Position numbers and translations under genes: made by a program
Notes under the pieces: generated by a model
Told to the model about the DNA's origin: nothing
The model's database searches: none
Seen by the model: the letters and a program-made list of their open reading frames with translations, nothing else
Source: CAZTLE01 sp964614415
GTDB lineage: Bacteria > Bacteroidota > Bacteroidia > Flavobacteriales > Flavobacteriaceae
Reading direction: 5' to 3'
NCBI GenBank assembly: GCA_964614415.1
Contig: CAZTLE010000028.1
Location: 1-28,380 of the forward strand
DNA: 28,380 nucleotides
In this document: positions 15,060-21,792 of the stretch, one piece after another
Numbering within the stretch: the stretch's first letter is position 1
Layout: the number at the start of each line of letters is the position of its first letter

Positions 15060-15851
15060 CTAATTATTTCGTTCTGCAACAGCAGTTCTCACCTTCTTAA
15101 ATCCGTCACCCAGGGCATCGAACACTTTATCTCTAAAGGTGCGTTCCAACTCCCACTCCACATCCTCCAACAGTGCTGCTGCGTCAATTTTGTTGGTTTG
15201 CTGATCCAGGATCCTCCTGTTTCGAATATCGCGTTGTGCCTTTTGAAGCAGATCGTCGATTTCTTCAGGACTAACTTCTCCTTTGTCATTCTGAAGCTTC
15301 TGAACGGCCAGCGCCACTTCGTTCACCTTTTCATCAAAGAACGATGCATTCGAAGTTTCTTTCTTTAGGTCCTCATTCGGAATTTCACCAGTCACCTTAG
15401 CAATCATTTTGTCCTCAACCTTTTCTACTGGTTGCTCTTTCCTGATCTTCTTTGCCTCTGAAGTCCCATTTGTTTCCATAGCCACGTCTTCAGTCAACAA
15501 TATCTCTTCTTCCGGAATATTTGTTTCTGAATCTAATTCTTCCGGAACCTGTGGCGTTTCCGAAGCCAATTCAGTATTATTTTCGGGCTCGTTCACTACC
15601 GGAACAGGACTCTCATTAACAATCTGAGAGCCTTCTTCATCGCCATCAATACCACCGTCAAATAACAATGATCCTACTAACAACATCGCCGCCAATCCCG
15701 CTGCAATGGCCCACCAGAAATATCCGTTATTCTTCTTCTCTTCGGATGGCTCCAACTGTTCCGCCAACTTCTCCCACGCCTGAGGAGTGGGGTGCAGTTC
15801 TCTTTCCTGCAATTTCTCCCGTATGTGCTCTTCTAATTTAATGGGTGCCAT
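15060..15851 (-). CDS. One-pass membrane protein next to ECF sigma factor, putative anti-sigma or partner
   Basis: A 263-residue protein with a cytoplasmic N-terminal segment (about 1-43) containing IREKLQERELHPTPQAWEKL, a short motif I know from Bacteroidota proteins encoded beside ECF sigma genes. One membrane span lies at about 44-64 (WWAIAAGLAAMLLVGSLLF). A long acidic, low-complexity periplasmic region (about 65-160; many Glu, Pro, Asn) is followed by a helical C-terminal part ending in FGDGF-like DALGDGFKKVRTAVAERNN. It overlaps the sigma gene by 14 bases, so synthesis is coupled. Topology and position suggest a membrane-anchored sigma regulator, but the classical zinc anti-sigma motif HxxxCxxC is absent. 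Function uncertain. Confidence 0.8.
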   Translation of the reverse strand: MAPIKLEEHIREKLQERELHPTPQAWEKLAEQLEPSEEKKNNGYFWWAIAAGLAAMLLVGSLLFDGGIDGDEEGSQIVNESPVPVVNEPENNTELASETPQVPEELDSETNIPEEEILLTEDVAMETNGTSEAKKIRKEQPVEKVEDKMIAKVTGEIPNEDLKKETSNASFFDEKVNEVALAVQKLQNDKGEVSPEEIDDLLQKAQRDIRNRRILDQQTNKIDAAALLEDVEWELERTFRDKVFDALGDGFKKVRTAVAERNN

Positions 15852-16404
15852 AATTAATCTTGTTTTCTTTGGTTACCTTAGTCTGAAGCAGCTTGCGCGC
15901 CTTGAATAATTGCGTTTTTGAAGTACTCTCGGATATTTGAAGTAGTTCGGCGATCTCGCTGTGCTTATATCCTTCCACCGCATACAGTACAAAAACGGTC
16001 TTATATCCGTTAGGAAGTGAATCGATGAGACGCTGAATCTCGTTTACCTCCAATTCGCTCTCTATGTACGCCACGTGGTCCATAGAGTTCTCAATGGCAG
16101 ATTCGTCTTTGAAAAAGAGTTTTTTCTCTTTTCGCAAATATGAGATCGATTCATTGACCATAATGCGCCTAATCCAGCCTTCAAAACTGCCATGGGCTCC
16201 GAAGGAAGTCAAGTGAGTAAATACCTTCAGGAATCCTCCAAGCATTACTTCCTCCGCAAGGTCGTTACTTTTTACATACTGCCGACACACACTGAGCATT
16301 TTAGGGGCAAACATCTGGTACAGCTCATGCTGTGCTTTTCGGTCACCTTTCTTTACCCTGGTGATGAGTCCGGCGTAATTCTTATGTAAGGAAACGACTT
16401 TCAA
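15838..16404 (-). CDS. ECF-type RNA polymerase sigma factor
   Basis: A 188-residue sigma-70 family factor of the extracytoplasmic-function group, made of region 2 (about 25-95: LYQMFAPKMLSVCRQYV, GSFEGWIRRIMVNESISYLR) and region 4 (about 125-180: LIDSLPNGYKTVFVLYAVEGYKHSEIAELL, then SESTSKTQLFKARKLL). Region 1.1 and region 3 are absent, as expected. The start is TTG at 16404; the only in-frame alternatives before an upstream TAA are non-standard. It heads a three-gene operon with a membrane protein and an envelope protein, which suggests envelope signals. A TATCTTTG element about 105 bases upstream is a possible promoter. Confidence 0.93.
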   Translation of the reverse strand: MKVVSLHKNYAGLITRVKKGDRKAQHELYQMFAPKMLSVCRQYVKSNDLAEEVMLGGFLKVFTHLTSFGAHGSFEGWIRRIMVNESISYLRKEKKLFFKDESAIENSMDHVAYIESELEVNEIQRLIDSLPNGYKTVFVLYAVEGYKHSEIAELLQISESTSKTQLFKARKLLQTKVTKENKINYGTH

Positions 16405-16507
16405 AATGGCTTCGCTCTTTGCTTCTTACCTACTAGACGAACGTTATATCAAAAACGTTGCCTGAGAGGTGAATTTTGTATGCTTTTTTAAAATGAAGTT
16501 GGTATTA

Positions 16508-16515
16508 CAAAGATA
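16508..16515 (-). promoter_or_regulatory. Putative -7 promoter element for the ECF sigma operon
   Basis: Minus strand reads TATCTTTG, matching TAnnTTTG. It would give a leader of roughly 100 bases before the TTG start. No convincing -33 TTG is seen. Confidence 0.35.
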
Positions 16516-16580
16516 AACGTATGTGTAAATAGTTACAGGTTAGTTGGTTAGATGCTTGAAGATGGAAGCTGGGAGCATGA

Positions 16581-16652
16581 AGTTTTGAGTTTTAAGTGTT
16601 GAGTGTAAAGTGTTGAGTTTTGAGTTTTGAGTTTTGAGTTTTGAGTTTTGAT
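16581..16652. repeat. Degenerate-to-perfect heptamer array GAGTTTT
   Basis: Five perfect copies of GAGTTTT run from 16615 to 16649; before them lie diverged relatives (GAGTGTAAAGTGTT and similar) back to about 16581. The gradient from diverged to perfect suggests array growth at one end. It lies in the gene-free stretch. Confidence 0.85.
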
Positions 16653-16657
16653 TATGG

Positions 16658-16685
16658 AAAAGAGAGAAGAGAAAAGAGAGAAGAG
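16658..16685. repeat. Two direct copies of a 14-bp purine-only unit
   Basis: AAAAGAGAGAAGAG occurs twice in direct tandem, making a 28-base all-purine tract right after the heptamer array. Confidence 0.8.
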
Positions 16686-16762
16686 ATTGATGCCTTACTA
16701 TTACTGCCCACAGCTACTAAACTACCACAAGTTGCCCGTTAACGGACATGACGCTAAATATC

Positions 16763-16805
16763 GATTTTGGAATTTGGATTTTGGATTTTGGATTTTTGAA
16801 TTTGT
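16763..16805. repeat. Second heptamer tract GGATTTT
   Basis: Copies and variants of GGATTTT (GATTTTG, GAATTTG, GGATTTT, GGATTTT, GGATTTTT, GAATTTG) occur with about a seven-base period. The unit differs from the GAGTTTT array at 16615 only in its purine part. Confidence 0.75.
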
Positions 16806-16824
16806 ACTGACTACTAACCACCCA

Positions 16825-17802
16825 CTACTTCTTCCTGTCTATAACGTAGTTTACCATGAGCTCCAGAGATTCTTTATAGGGAGAGGGTGGATAGGGCTCC
16901 AGCATGTCCAGGGCTTGTTTTTGAAATTCCTTCATCTTTCCCTCGGCATATTCCAATCCGCCAATGTCCTTCACAAAAGCGATGACTTCTTTGACTCTTT
17001 TCTTATTGTGATTGTGATTTCTGATGGAGTTAATAAGCCAACTCTTGTCTTTAGCACTGGCATTGTTGATTGCGTAGATCAGCGGTAGCGTCATTTTCTT
17101 CTCCTTGATATCAATCCCTGTAGGTTTGCCGATCTTCTCTTCCCCATAGTCAAACAGGTCATCTTTTATCTGAAAAGCCATTCCGATAAGCTGACCAAAG
17201 GTGCGCATATTGTTCACTTCTTCGGTTGATGCGTGAACCGATTGCGCCCCTAACGCACAGCAGGAGGCAATAAGCGTGGCCGTTTTTTGCCGGATTATCT
17301 CAAAATAGACCTCCTCGGTGATATCCAGAGTACGTGCCTTCTCAATTTGAAGCAACTCCCCTTCACTCATTTCGCGAACGGCAACAGATATGATCTTCAG
17401 AAGATCAAAATCGTCGTTATCGATGGAAAGCAACAATCCCTTGGAAAGCAGGTAATCGCCCACCAGCACTGCAATCTTGTTCTTCCAAAGGGCATTTATA
17501 GAGAAAAAACCACGGCGTCTGTTACTGTCGTCCACAACATCGTCATGTACCAGCGTTGCCGTATGTATTAGCTCGATAACGGAAGCTCCTCGATAGGTCC
17601 GCTCGTTCACCTCGCCGTCATTGATCATTTTGGCAATTAGAAAGACAAACATGGGACGCATTTGCTTCCCTTTGCGGTTCACTACATAATGCGTAATTCT
17701 GTTGAATAACGAGACTTTGGAGGACATGGCTCCGGAGAACTTCTTTTCGAAGTGTTCCATCTCTTCTTCGATGGGTAATTTTATGCGAGATACGATCTTC
17801 AT
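16825..17802 (-). CDS. ispB: All-trans polyprenyl diphosphate synthase (IspB type)
   Basis: Long-chain isoprenyl diphosphate synthase that extends allylic diphosphates with isopentenyl diphosphate, supplying the side chain of menaquinone in this group. The 325-residue protein has the GKQMRP motif (about 45-50), the first Asp-rich motif HDDVVDD (86-92) and the second Asp-rich motif KDDLFDY (213-219), with GDYLLSKG between. All catalytic Asp residues are present. Product length cannot be set from sequence. A TATTTTTG element lies about nine bases ahead of the ATG. Downstream there is only the repeat-rich region. Confidence 0.93.
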   Translation of the reverse strand: MKIVSRIKLPIEEEMEHFEKKFSGAMSSKVSLFNRITHYVVNRKGKQMRPMFVFLIAKMINDGEVNERTYRGASVIELIHTATLVHDDVVDDSNRRRGFFSINALWKNKIAVLVGDYLLSKGLLLSIDNDDFDLLKIISVAVREMSEGELLQIEKARTLDITEEVYFEIIRQKTATLIASCCALGAQSVHASTEEVNNMRTFGQLIGMAFQIKDDLFDYGEEKIGKPTGIDIKEKKMTLPLIYAINNASAKDKSWLINSIRNHNHNKKRVKEVIAFVKDIGGLEYAEGKMKEFQKQALDMLEPYPPSPYKESLELMVNYVIDRKK

Positions 17803-17810
17803 CGAGCTCT

Positions 17811-17818
17811 CAAAAATA
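17811..17818 (-). promoter_or_regulatory. Putative -7 promoter element for ispB, very close to the start
   Basis: Minus strand reads TATTTTTG, a full TAnnTTTG match, and ends eight bases before the ispB ATG. If used, the mRNA would have almost no leader. No clear -33 TTG at 17-20 bases. Confidence 0.4.
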
Positions 17819-17860
17819 CGTTAAAACCTGCTATTATTAGGTTTCAAGGGCAAAAAAGCA

Positions 17861-17868
17861 TATATTTG
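17861..17868 (+). promoter_or_regulatory. Putative -7 promoter element for the T9SS-sorted protein at 17900
   Basis: TATATTTG matches TAnnTTTG exactly and lies 31 bases ahead of the ATG at 17900. Confidence 0.5.
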
Positions 17869-17899
17869 GGTCTTATGTTCATCTAAACCTTAAACTGAT

Positions 17900-18793
17900 A
17901 TGAAAAAAATTACCTTTTTAGCTGCGCTTTTTGCAGTTTTTGCTATGAATGCCCAGGTTACTGTTTGGGAGGATAGCTTCGAGTCGTATTTCGACTTCGA
18001 AACTGTTGCCATTGGTGACTACACCCAGATCGATATTGACGGTAACACGACTTATGGGTCTACTACTTATGATTTTGCAAACGAAGGCTATACGGGAACG
18101 GCCATCGTTATGAATCCTTCAATGACCACACCTGATGCTTCAGGAGATGCTGCATGGCAGGTTCGTACCGGAGACAAAGGTCTTTGGATGTTTGCAGCAA
18201 CCAGTAACCCTAACGGGACTGCTGCTAACGATGACTACATCATTACTCCAGCAATCAACCTTACCGGTGCTACAGGTTCAAACTTCAGCATGTGGGCTAA
18301 GTCCGTAACAGCTGATTTCGGTCTTGAGCGTTTCGAGGTTCTTTTGTCTACTACCGGTACTGATGTAGCCGACTTTACTGAGAACCTAAGTGGTGGTGTT
18401 CAGGAAGCTCCTGTTGATGTATACACAGAGTATTCTTACGACATTTCTGCTTATGACGGAAATGTAGTTTATATTGCGATTCACTACCTGGCACTGGATT
18501 CTTTCATCCTTCAAATGGATGACTTCCTTGTAGAAGCTACAACGCTTGGTGTAGGTGATGAGTCTTTCAGTGGATTCATTCACGCTATTGACAATGACAA
18601 CAACTTGAGACTAACTGCCAACACTCCAATGGAAAGTGTTCAGTTATTCAACGTTCTTGGTCAGCAAGTAGCAAACCAAAAGCTATCTACTACTAATGAA
18701 TCTGTTAGCCTTTCTTCTTTGAAGTCCGGAGTATACATTGCTACTGTGACTATCGGAGGTCAGTCTAAAACCTTTAAGATTATCAGAAAGTAA
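17900..18793 (+). CDS. Secreted protein with choice-of-anchor J-like domain and T9SS sorting domain
   Basis: A 297-residue secreted protein. Signal peptide at about 1-19 (MKKITFLAALFAVFAMNAQ). The body (about 22-215) starts with VWEDSFESYFDFET and contains DDYIITPAINLTGATGSNFSMWA and VYIAIHYLALDSFILQMDDFLVEA, typical of choice-of-anchor J (MAM/lectin-like beta sandwich) domains. The C-terminal 75 residues form a T9SS type A sorting domain (VQLFNVLGQQVANQKL, LKSGVYIATVTIGG, SKTFKIIRK), though the usual YPNP at its start is replaced by HAIDNDN. Binding partner unknown; a carbohydrate-binding or surface role is possible. It is monocistronic, between its own promoter element and a strong terminator. 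Confidence 0.88.
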   Translation: MKKITFLAALFAVFAMNAQVTVWEDSFESYFDFETVAIGDYTQIDIDGNTTYGSTTYDFANEGYTGTAIVMNPSMTTPDASGDAAWQVRTGDKGLWMFAATSNPNGTAANDDYIITPAINLTGATGSNFSMWAKSVTADFGLERFEVLLSTTGTDVADFTENLSGGVQEAPVDVYTEYSYDISAYDGNVVYIAIHYLALDSFILQMDDFLVEATTLGVGDESFSGFIHAIDNDNNLRLTANTPMESVQLFNVLGQQVANQKLSTTNESVSLSSLKSGVYIATVTIGGQSKTFKIIRK

Positions 18794-18811
18794 TTTCGAT
18801 ACTTATATCAT

Positions 18812-18841
18812 AAAAAAAGTCCGCCAATGGCGGACTTTTTT
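18812..18841. terminator. Bidirectional terminator between the T9SS protein and rlmN
   Basis: A perfect 7-bp stem, GTCCGCC (18819-18825) and GGCGGAC (18829-18835), with a 3-base loop is flanked by an A-run on the left and a T-run on the right, so it works on both strands for the two convergent genes. Confidence 0.93.
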
Positions 18842-18845
18842 GTTA

Positions 18846-19886
18846 TTAGTGTTTATTGGCCAGCTGACCGCAGGCCGCATCAATGTCCTTCCCTCTGCTC
18901 CTTCGCACAGTAACCGCGATCCGTTCCTTCTCCAGTGCATCTATGTAGCGTTGGACGGCCTCATCATCGGCTTGTTGGAAGGCGCCGTCGTCAATCGGAT
19001 TGTACTCGATAAGGTTTACTTTACAAGGGGCATAACGGCAAAACCGTACCAGGGCCGCGATATCTTCATTCGAATCGTTGATCCCTTTCCAAACCACATA
19101 CTCGTAGGTGATGCGTTTTCTGGTTTTTGCATACCAGTACTCCAGAGACTCACGAAGGTCCACAAGCGTAAACTTTTTGGCAAAAGGCATGATCTGTTCC
19201 CGTGTTTCCTGAATGGCTGAATGTAAAGAAACCGCCAAATTGAATTTAACACCATCATCGGCGAGCTTCATGATCATCTTCGGAACACCGGATGTGGAAA
19301 CAGTTATACGCTTAGGTGACATTCCGAGACCATCGGGCGCCGTTATTTTCTCAATAGACTTTAATACGTTTTTATAGTTCATGAGAGGTTCTCCCATACC
19401 CATGAATACAATGTTAGAGAGCGGGCGATTGTGATATAGCCTGCTCTCCTTATCGATGGCTACCACCTGATCATAGATCTCATCGGGATTCAGGTTGCGC
19501 ATTCGCTTGAGGCGTGCCGTCGCACAGAACTTGCAATCAAGGCTACATCCTACCTGAGAGGACACACAAGCCGTTGTGCGTGTTTCAGTAGGGATCAGTA
19601 CCGATTCCACTACAAGGCCGTCGTGTAGCTTCACGGCATTCTTTACCGTACCGTCACTGCTTCGTTGCAGGCTGTCTACTTCAATGTGGTTTATCACGAA
19701 ATGGTCTTCCAGGTGTGCACGGGTTTCCTTGGAAATGTTGGTCATTCCCTCAAAATCATGCACTCCTTTACTCCAAAGCCATTCGTATACCTGGTTTCCC
19801 CGGAAGGCTTTGTCGCCAATGCTGACAAAGAAATCCCTCAGTTCTTCCCGCGATAAGGCCCGTATGTCTTTTTTAACCTCCTTCAT
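18846..19886 (-). CDS. rlmN: Dual-specificity rRNA/tRNA methyltransferase RlmN
   Basis: Radical SAM enzyme that methylates C2 of A2503 in 23S rRNA and A37 in certain tRNAs. From ATG at 19886 (MKEVKKDIRALSREEL) it has 346 residues. The iron-sulphur motif CSLDCKFC gives Cys at about 114, 118 and 121; GMGEPLMNY and STSGVP follow; the catalytic Cys near the C terminus is about 339 in DAACGQL. All expected residues are present. A GTG six codons upstream is open but adds residues not typical of the family. A TTG-N19-TATTTTTG promoter ends six bases before the ATG. Confidence 0.96.
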   Translation of the reverse strand: MKEVKKDIRALSREELRDFFVSIGDKAFRGNQVYEWLWSKGVHDFEGMTNISKETRAHLEDHFVINHIEVDSLQRSSDGTVKNAVKLHDGLVVESVLIPTETRTTACVSSQVGCSLDCKFCATARLKRMRNLNPDEIYDQVVAIDKESRLYHNRPLSNIVFMGMGEPLMNYKNVLKSIEKITAPDGLGMSPKRITVSTSGVPKMIMKLADDGVKFNLAVSLHSAIQETREQIMPFAKKFTLVDLRESLEYWYAKTRKRITYEYVVWKGINDSNEDIAALVRFCRYAPCKVNLIEYNPIDDGAFQQADDEAVQRYIDALEKERIAVTVRRSRGKDIDAACGQLANKH

Positions 19887-19892
19887 CAGGTG

Positions 19893-19922
19893 CAAAAATA
19901 CCACAATTCGTACCTATGGCAA
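19893..19922 (-). promoter_or_regulatory. Putative rlmN promoter, TTG-N19-TATTTTTG
   Basis: On the minus strand a TTG (19922-19920) and TATTTTTG (19900-19893) are separated by exactly 19 bases, matching the Bacteroidota -33/-7 arrangement. The -7 element ends only six bases before the preferred ATG, so the transcript would be nearly leaderless. Confidence 0.55.
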
Positions 19923-19960
19923 TGAGCGAACTTCAGTTCGTAATCTTCAACTCAAAGTCA

Positions 19961-19990
19961 AATAAAAACCTGTTTCGGAAGAGAAACAGG
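19961..19990 (-). terminator. Terminator of the protease gene
   Basis: Minus strand: an 8-bp perfect stem (CCTGTTTC and GAAACAGG, 19983-19990 and 19969-19976) with a 6-base loop is followed by TTTTTATTTG, about 28 bases after the protease stop. Confidence 0.85.
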
Positions 19991-20017
19991 AATAAAGAAG
20001 CATAAGCGTAGAAACAC

Positions 20018-21676
20018 TTACCGGTTTACTATGATCTTCCTGGTGCTGTTCTGACCGCTGTCCTGATCGAAAAGATAAAGGAAATAGACACCTTCCATGA
20101 GGTTATCCACCCGGATCGTATTCATGGTATTGGAGAGTGAACCGGAGGCAATCTCTTTGCCAACTACATCATAGAAATTATAAGTAAGATTCGGGAATCG
20201 TCCGTTCATTACCGTAATTTCGGTGCTGGCAGGATTCGGATAGATCTCCAGGCTACCCGCAATTTGATTGTCGGGAACGCTAAGGATGTTCTGAACGGAT
20301 TCCAATACAACCTGACCTGTTCCGATAGGGTCAAGCCAATCACGTAGTCTGGTTTCCGGTGTGCTACCGGCATCCCACGAAACGGCAAATCGGCCATAGA
20401 CGTCATAGTCGTTATTGTTCTGAATACCGTCACAAAAGGCTTCTCCCCCGTACAACTGTCCTATAATTCGTCCTTCCTGATCGAATAATGGCGATCCGGA
20501 AGAGCCGCTTTCGGTTGTTCCTATTTCCCATCCGTTACCCGTTCCGGCGGAAACTCCGCCCACCAGCCACACTTCCACTCCATTGGCAATTTCGTGGACA
20601 GCACCACTATCGTCGCGACATATCTTCATAATATCGCCATTGGGGTGATGAATTCCCACTTCGTAGGACGGATAGTTGTCGGTATTATCCCAGCCGGCGA
20701 ACGCTACGTCCCAGGTGTCGGGAATGGGGTTGAATAATTCGACCAACGCAAAATCGCTCAATTCATTACTGGCACGCAGGGATGCACCACTCATCGTAAA
20801 ATTAGAGGAAATATTAGCACTGGGATCTTCCGCACCACATACGGGTCCTGGACTAACCCAATTAAACCGCACTGACCAGAAGGAGGGGTCGCTGTTATTC
20901 AAACAATGATTTCCGGTTAACAGAAATGGTCTCTTATCTCCGGAAGTATTGTTAATCAGGGACGCGGAACAAAGGTAACCGTTACCCAGATTAAGTAAGG
21001 CCACGGTTTTCTTCAAGATTTCTTTCTTCTCATCGAAGTCGGCACCAACAGGGCAATTCACATCGTAATTGCAATCGCCCGAATCATTGAGTCCGCGCAT
21101 CGTCCTGTCCACATATCCTTCCACACGACCCATGCGATACCCGTGAATGATACTGCCTATGCCCAATTGAAACTCTTCCATCACTTCTTTGGGTTCAAAA
21201 TACTCCACCCAAATAATATCACCGCTCACAAACCAAGATCCCAAAAGTTTGTTATCCCGATTGTCCGAATTGAAGTAACCTCTGGATACTTCAGAGCGAT
21301 CGTTGTTGTACAAATGCATGAAGGAACCTTCGGGCAGGTAAAAATCATCAAAATTCACGCTTAAATTGATGGCTCTGGGAGATTTAATCGCCACCTGCCA
21401 TATACGATCTCCATTAGGAAGGGTTGTCCACATTCCATCTTCGGTCGGGTCCAACTCAATTTCCCTGGAGATTCCATAGCGCCACGGAAGGCTTTTATCC
21501 CGATCATTGATCGCATCTTCGGCCGCGATACCTTCCATATCCAATGCGGGTAATTCAATGGGAGGGTTGTTGGATCTTAGGTCCTGAGACCAGCTAACGG
21601 GAAGCTGTCCAAAATCCTGACCAAAGGAATTGGACGCCGTAAAACACAGTACAAGAAAAAGTAAAAATCTTGCCAT
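20018..21676 (-). CDS. Secreted lysyl-endopeptidase-like serine protease with T9SS sorting domain
   Basis: A 552-residue secreted protease. Signal peptide at about 1-19; a pro-region to about 200; a chymotrypsin-fold catalytic domain at about 200-460 with His 257 (LTGNHCL), Asp 308 (LSDFALVEL) and Ser 393 (SGSSGSPLF). The region after the Ser, GQLYGGEAFC then DVYGRF and RLRDWLDP, closely follows Achromobacter protease I as I remember it, including an Asp (425) at the position that gives that enzyme Lys specificity. The C terminus (about 475-552: LEIYPNPAS, YNFYDVVGKEI, LMEGVYFLYLF) is a T9SS type A sorting domain. Several Cys residues could form disulphides. Extracellular protein digestion is the likely role; Lys specificity is inference. 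Confidence 0.93.
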   Translation of the reverse strand: MARFLLFLVLCFTASNSFGQDFGQLPVSWSQDLRSNNPPIELPALDMEGIAAEDAINDRDKSLPWRYGISREIELDPTEDGMWTTLPNGDRIWQVAIKSPRAINLSVNFDDFYLPEGSFMHLYNNDRSEVSRGYFNSDNRDNKLLGSWFVSGDIIWVEYFEPKEVMEEFQLGIGSIIHGYRMGRVEGYVDRTMRGLNDSGDCNYDVNCPVGADFDEKKEILKKTVALLNLGNGYLCSASLINNTSGDKRPFLLTGNHCLNNSDPSFWSVRFNWVSPGPVCGAEDPSANISSNFTMSGASLRASNELSDFALVELFNPIPDTWDVAFAGWDNTDNYPSYEVGIHHPNGDIMKICRDDSGAVHEIANGVEVWLVGGVSAGTGNGWEIGTTESGSSGSPLFDQEGRIIGQLYGGEAFCDGIQNNNDYDVYGRFAVSWDAGSTPETRLRDWLDPIGTGQVVLESVQNILSVPDNQIAGSLEIYPNPASTEITVMNGRFPNLTYNFYDVVGKEIASGSLSNTMNTIRVDNLMEGVYFLYLFDQDSGQNSTRKIIVNR

Positions 21677-21745
21677 CTCAACTGATTAGCTAACCTAAGA
21701 TGGTCTAAGATAGTTATTTTTTGTAATTGAAAACCAAATATTTGG

Positions 21746-21782
21746 AAATAAAAAGGCCCCTGAATTTGCAGTCAGAGGCCCT
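21746..21782 (-). terminator. Terminator after queA
   Basis: Minus strand: GGGCCTCTGA (21781-21772) pairs with TCAGGGGCC (21763-21755) with one mismatch/bulge and is followed by TTTTTATTT. It lies ten bases after the queA stop and marks the end of the long operon. Confidence 0.85.
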
Positions 21783-21792
21783 GTTTTATGGT

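Larger units (their letters stand above)
16405..16824. other. Gene-free region with simple repeats
   Basis: 420 bases between the divergent 5' side of the sigma operon and the 3' end of ispB, with no ORF resembling a protein. It holds a candidate sigma-operon promoter (16508-16515) and three different repeat tracts (16581-16652, 16658-16685, 16763-16805). The rest shows nothing I can assign. A reading frame starting near 16648 exists only because it runs antisense through ispB. Confidence 0.7.

Noticed and set aside
16648..17088. Plus-strand reading frame of 146 codons starting in the simple repeats
   Set aside because: It begins in purine repeats and runs antisense through the 3' end of ispB; no signal of a real protein.
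21734..21745. Palindrome CCAAATATTTGG ahead of the protease gene
   Set aside because: Tempting as an operator or -7 element, but it lacks the TAnn spacing and a 12-base A/T-rich palindrome is not rare; it also lies beside the queA terminator.
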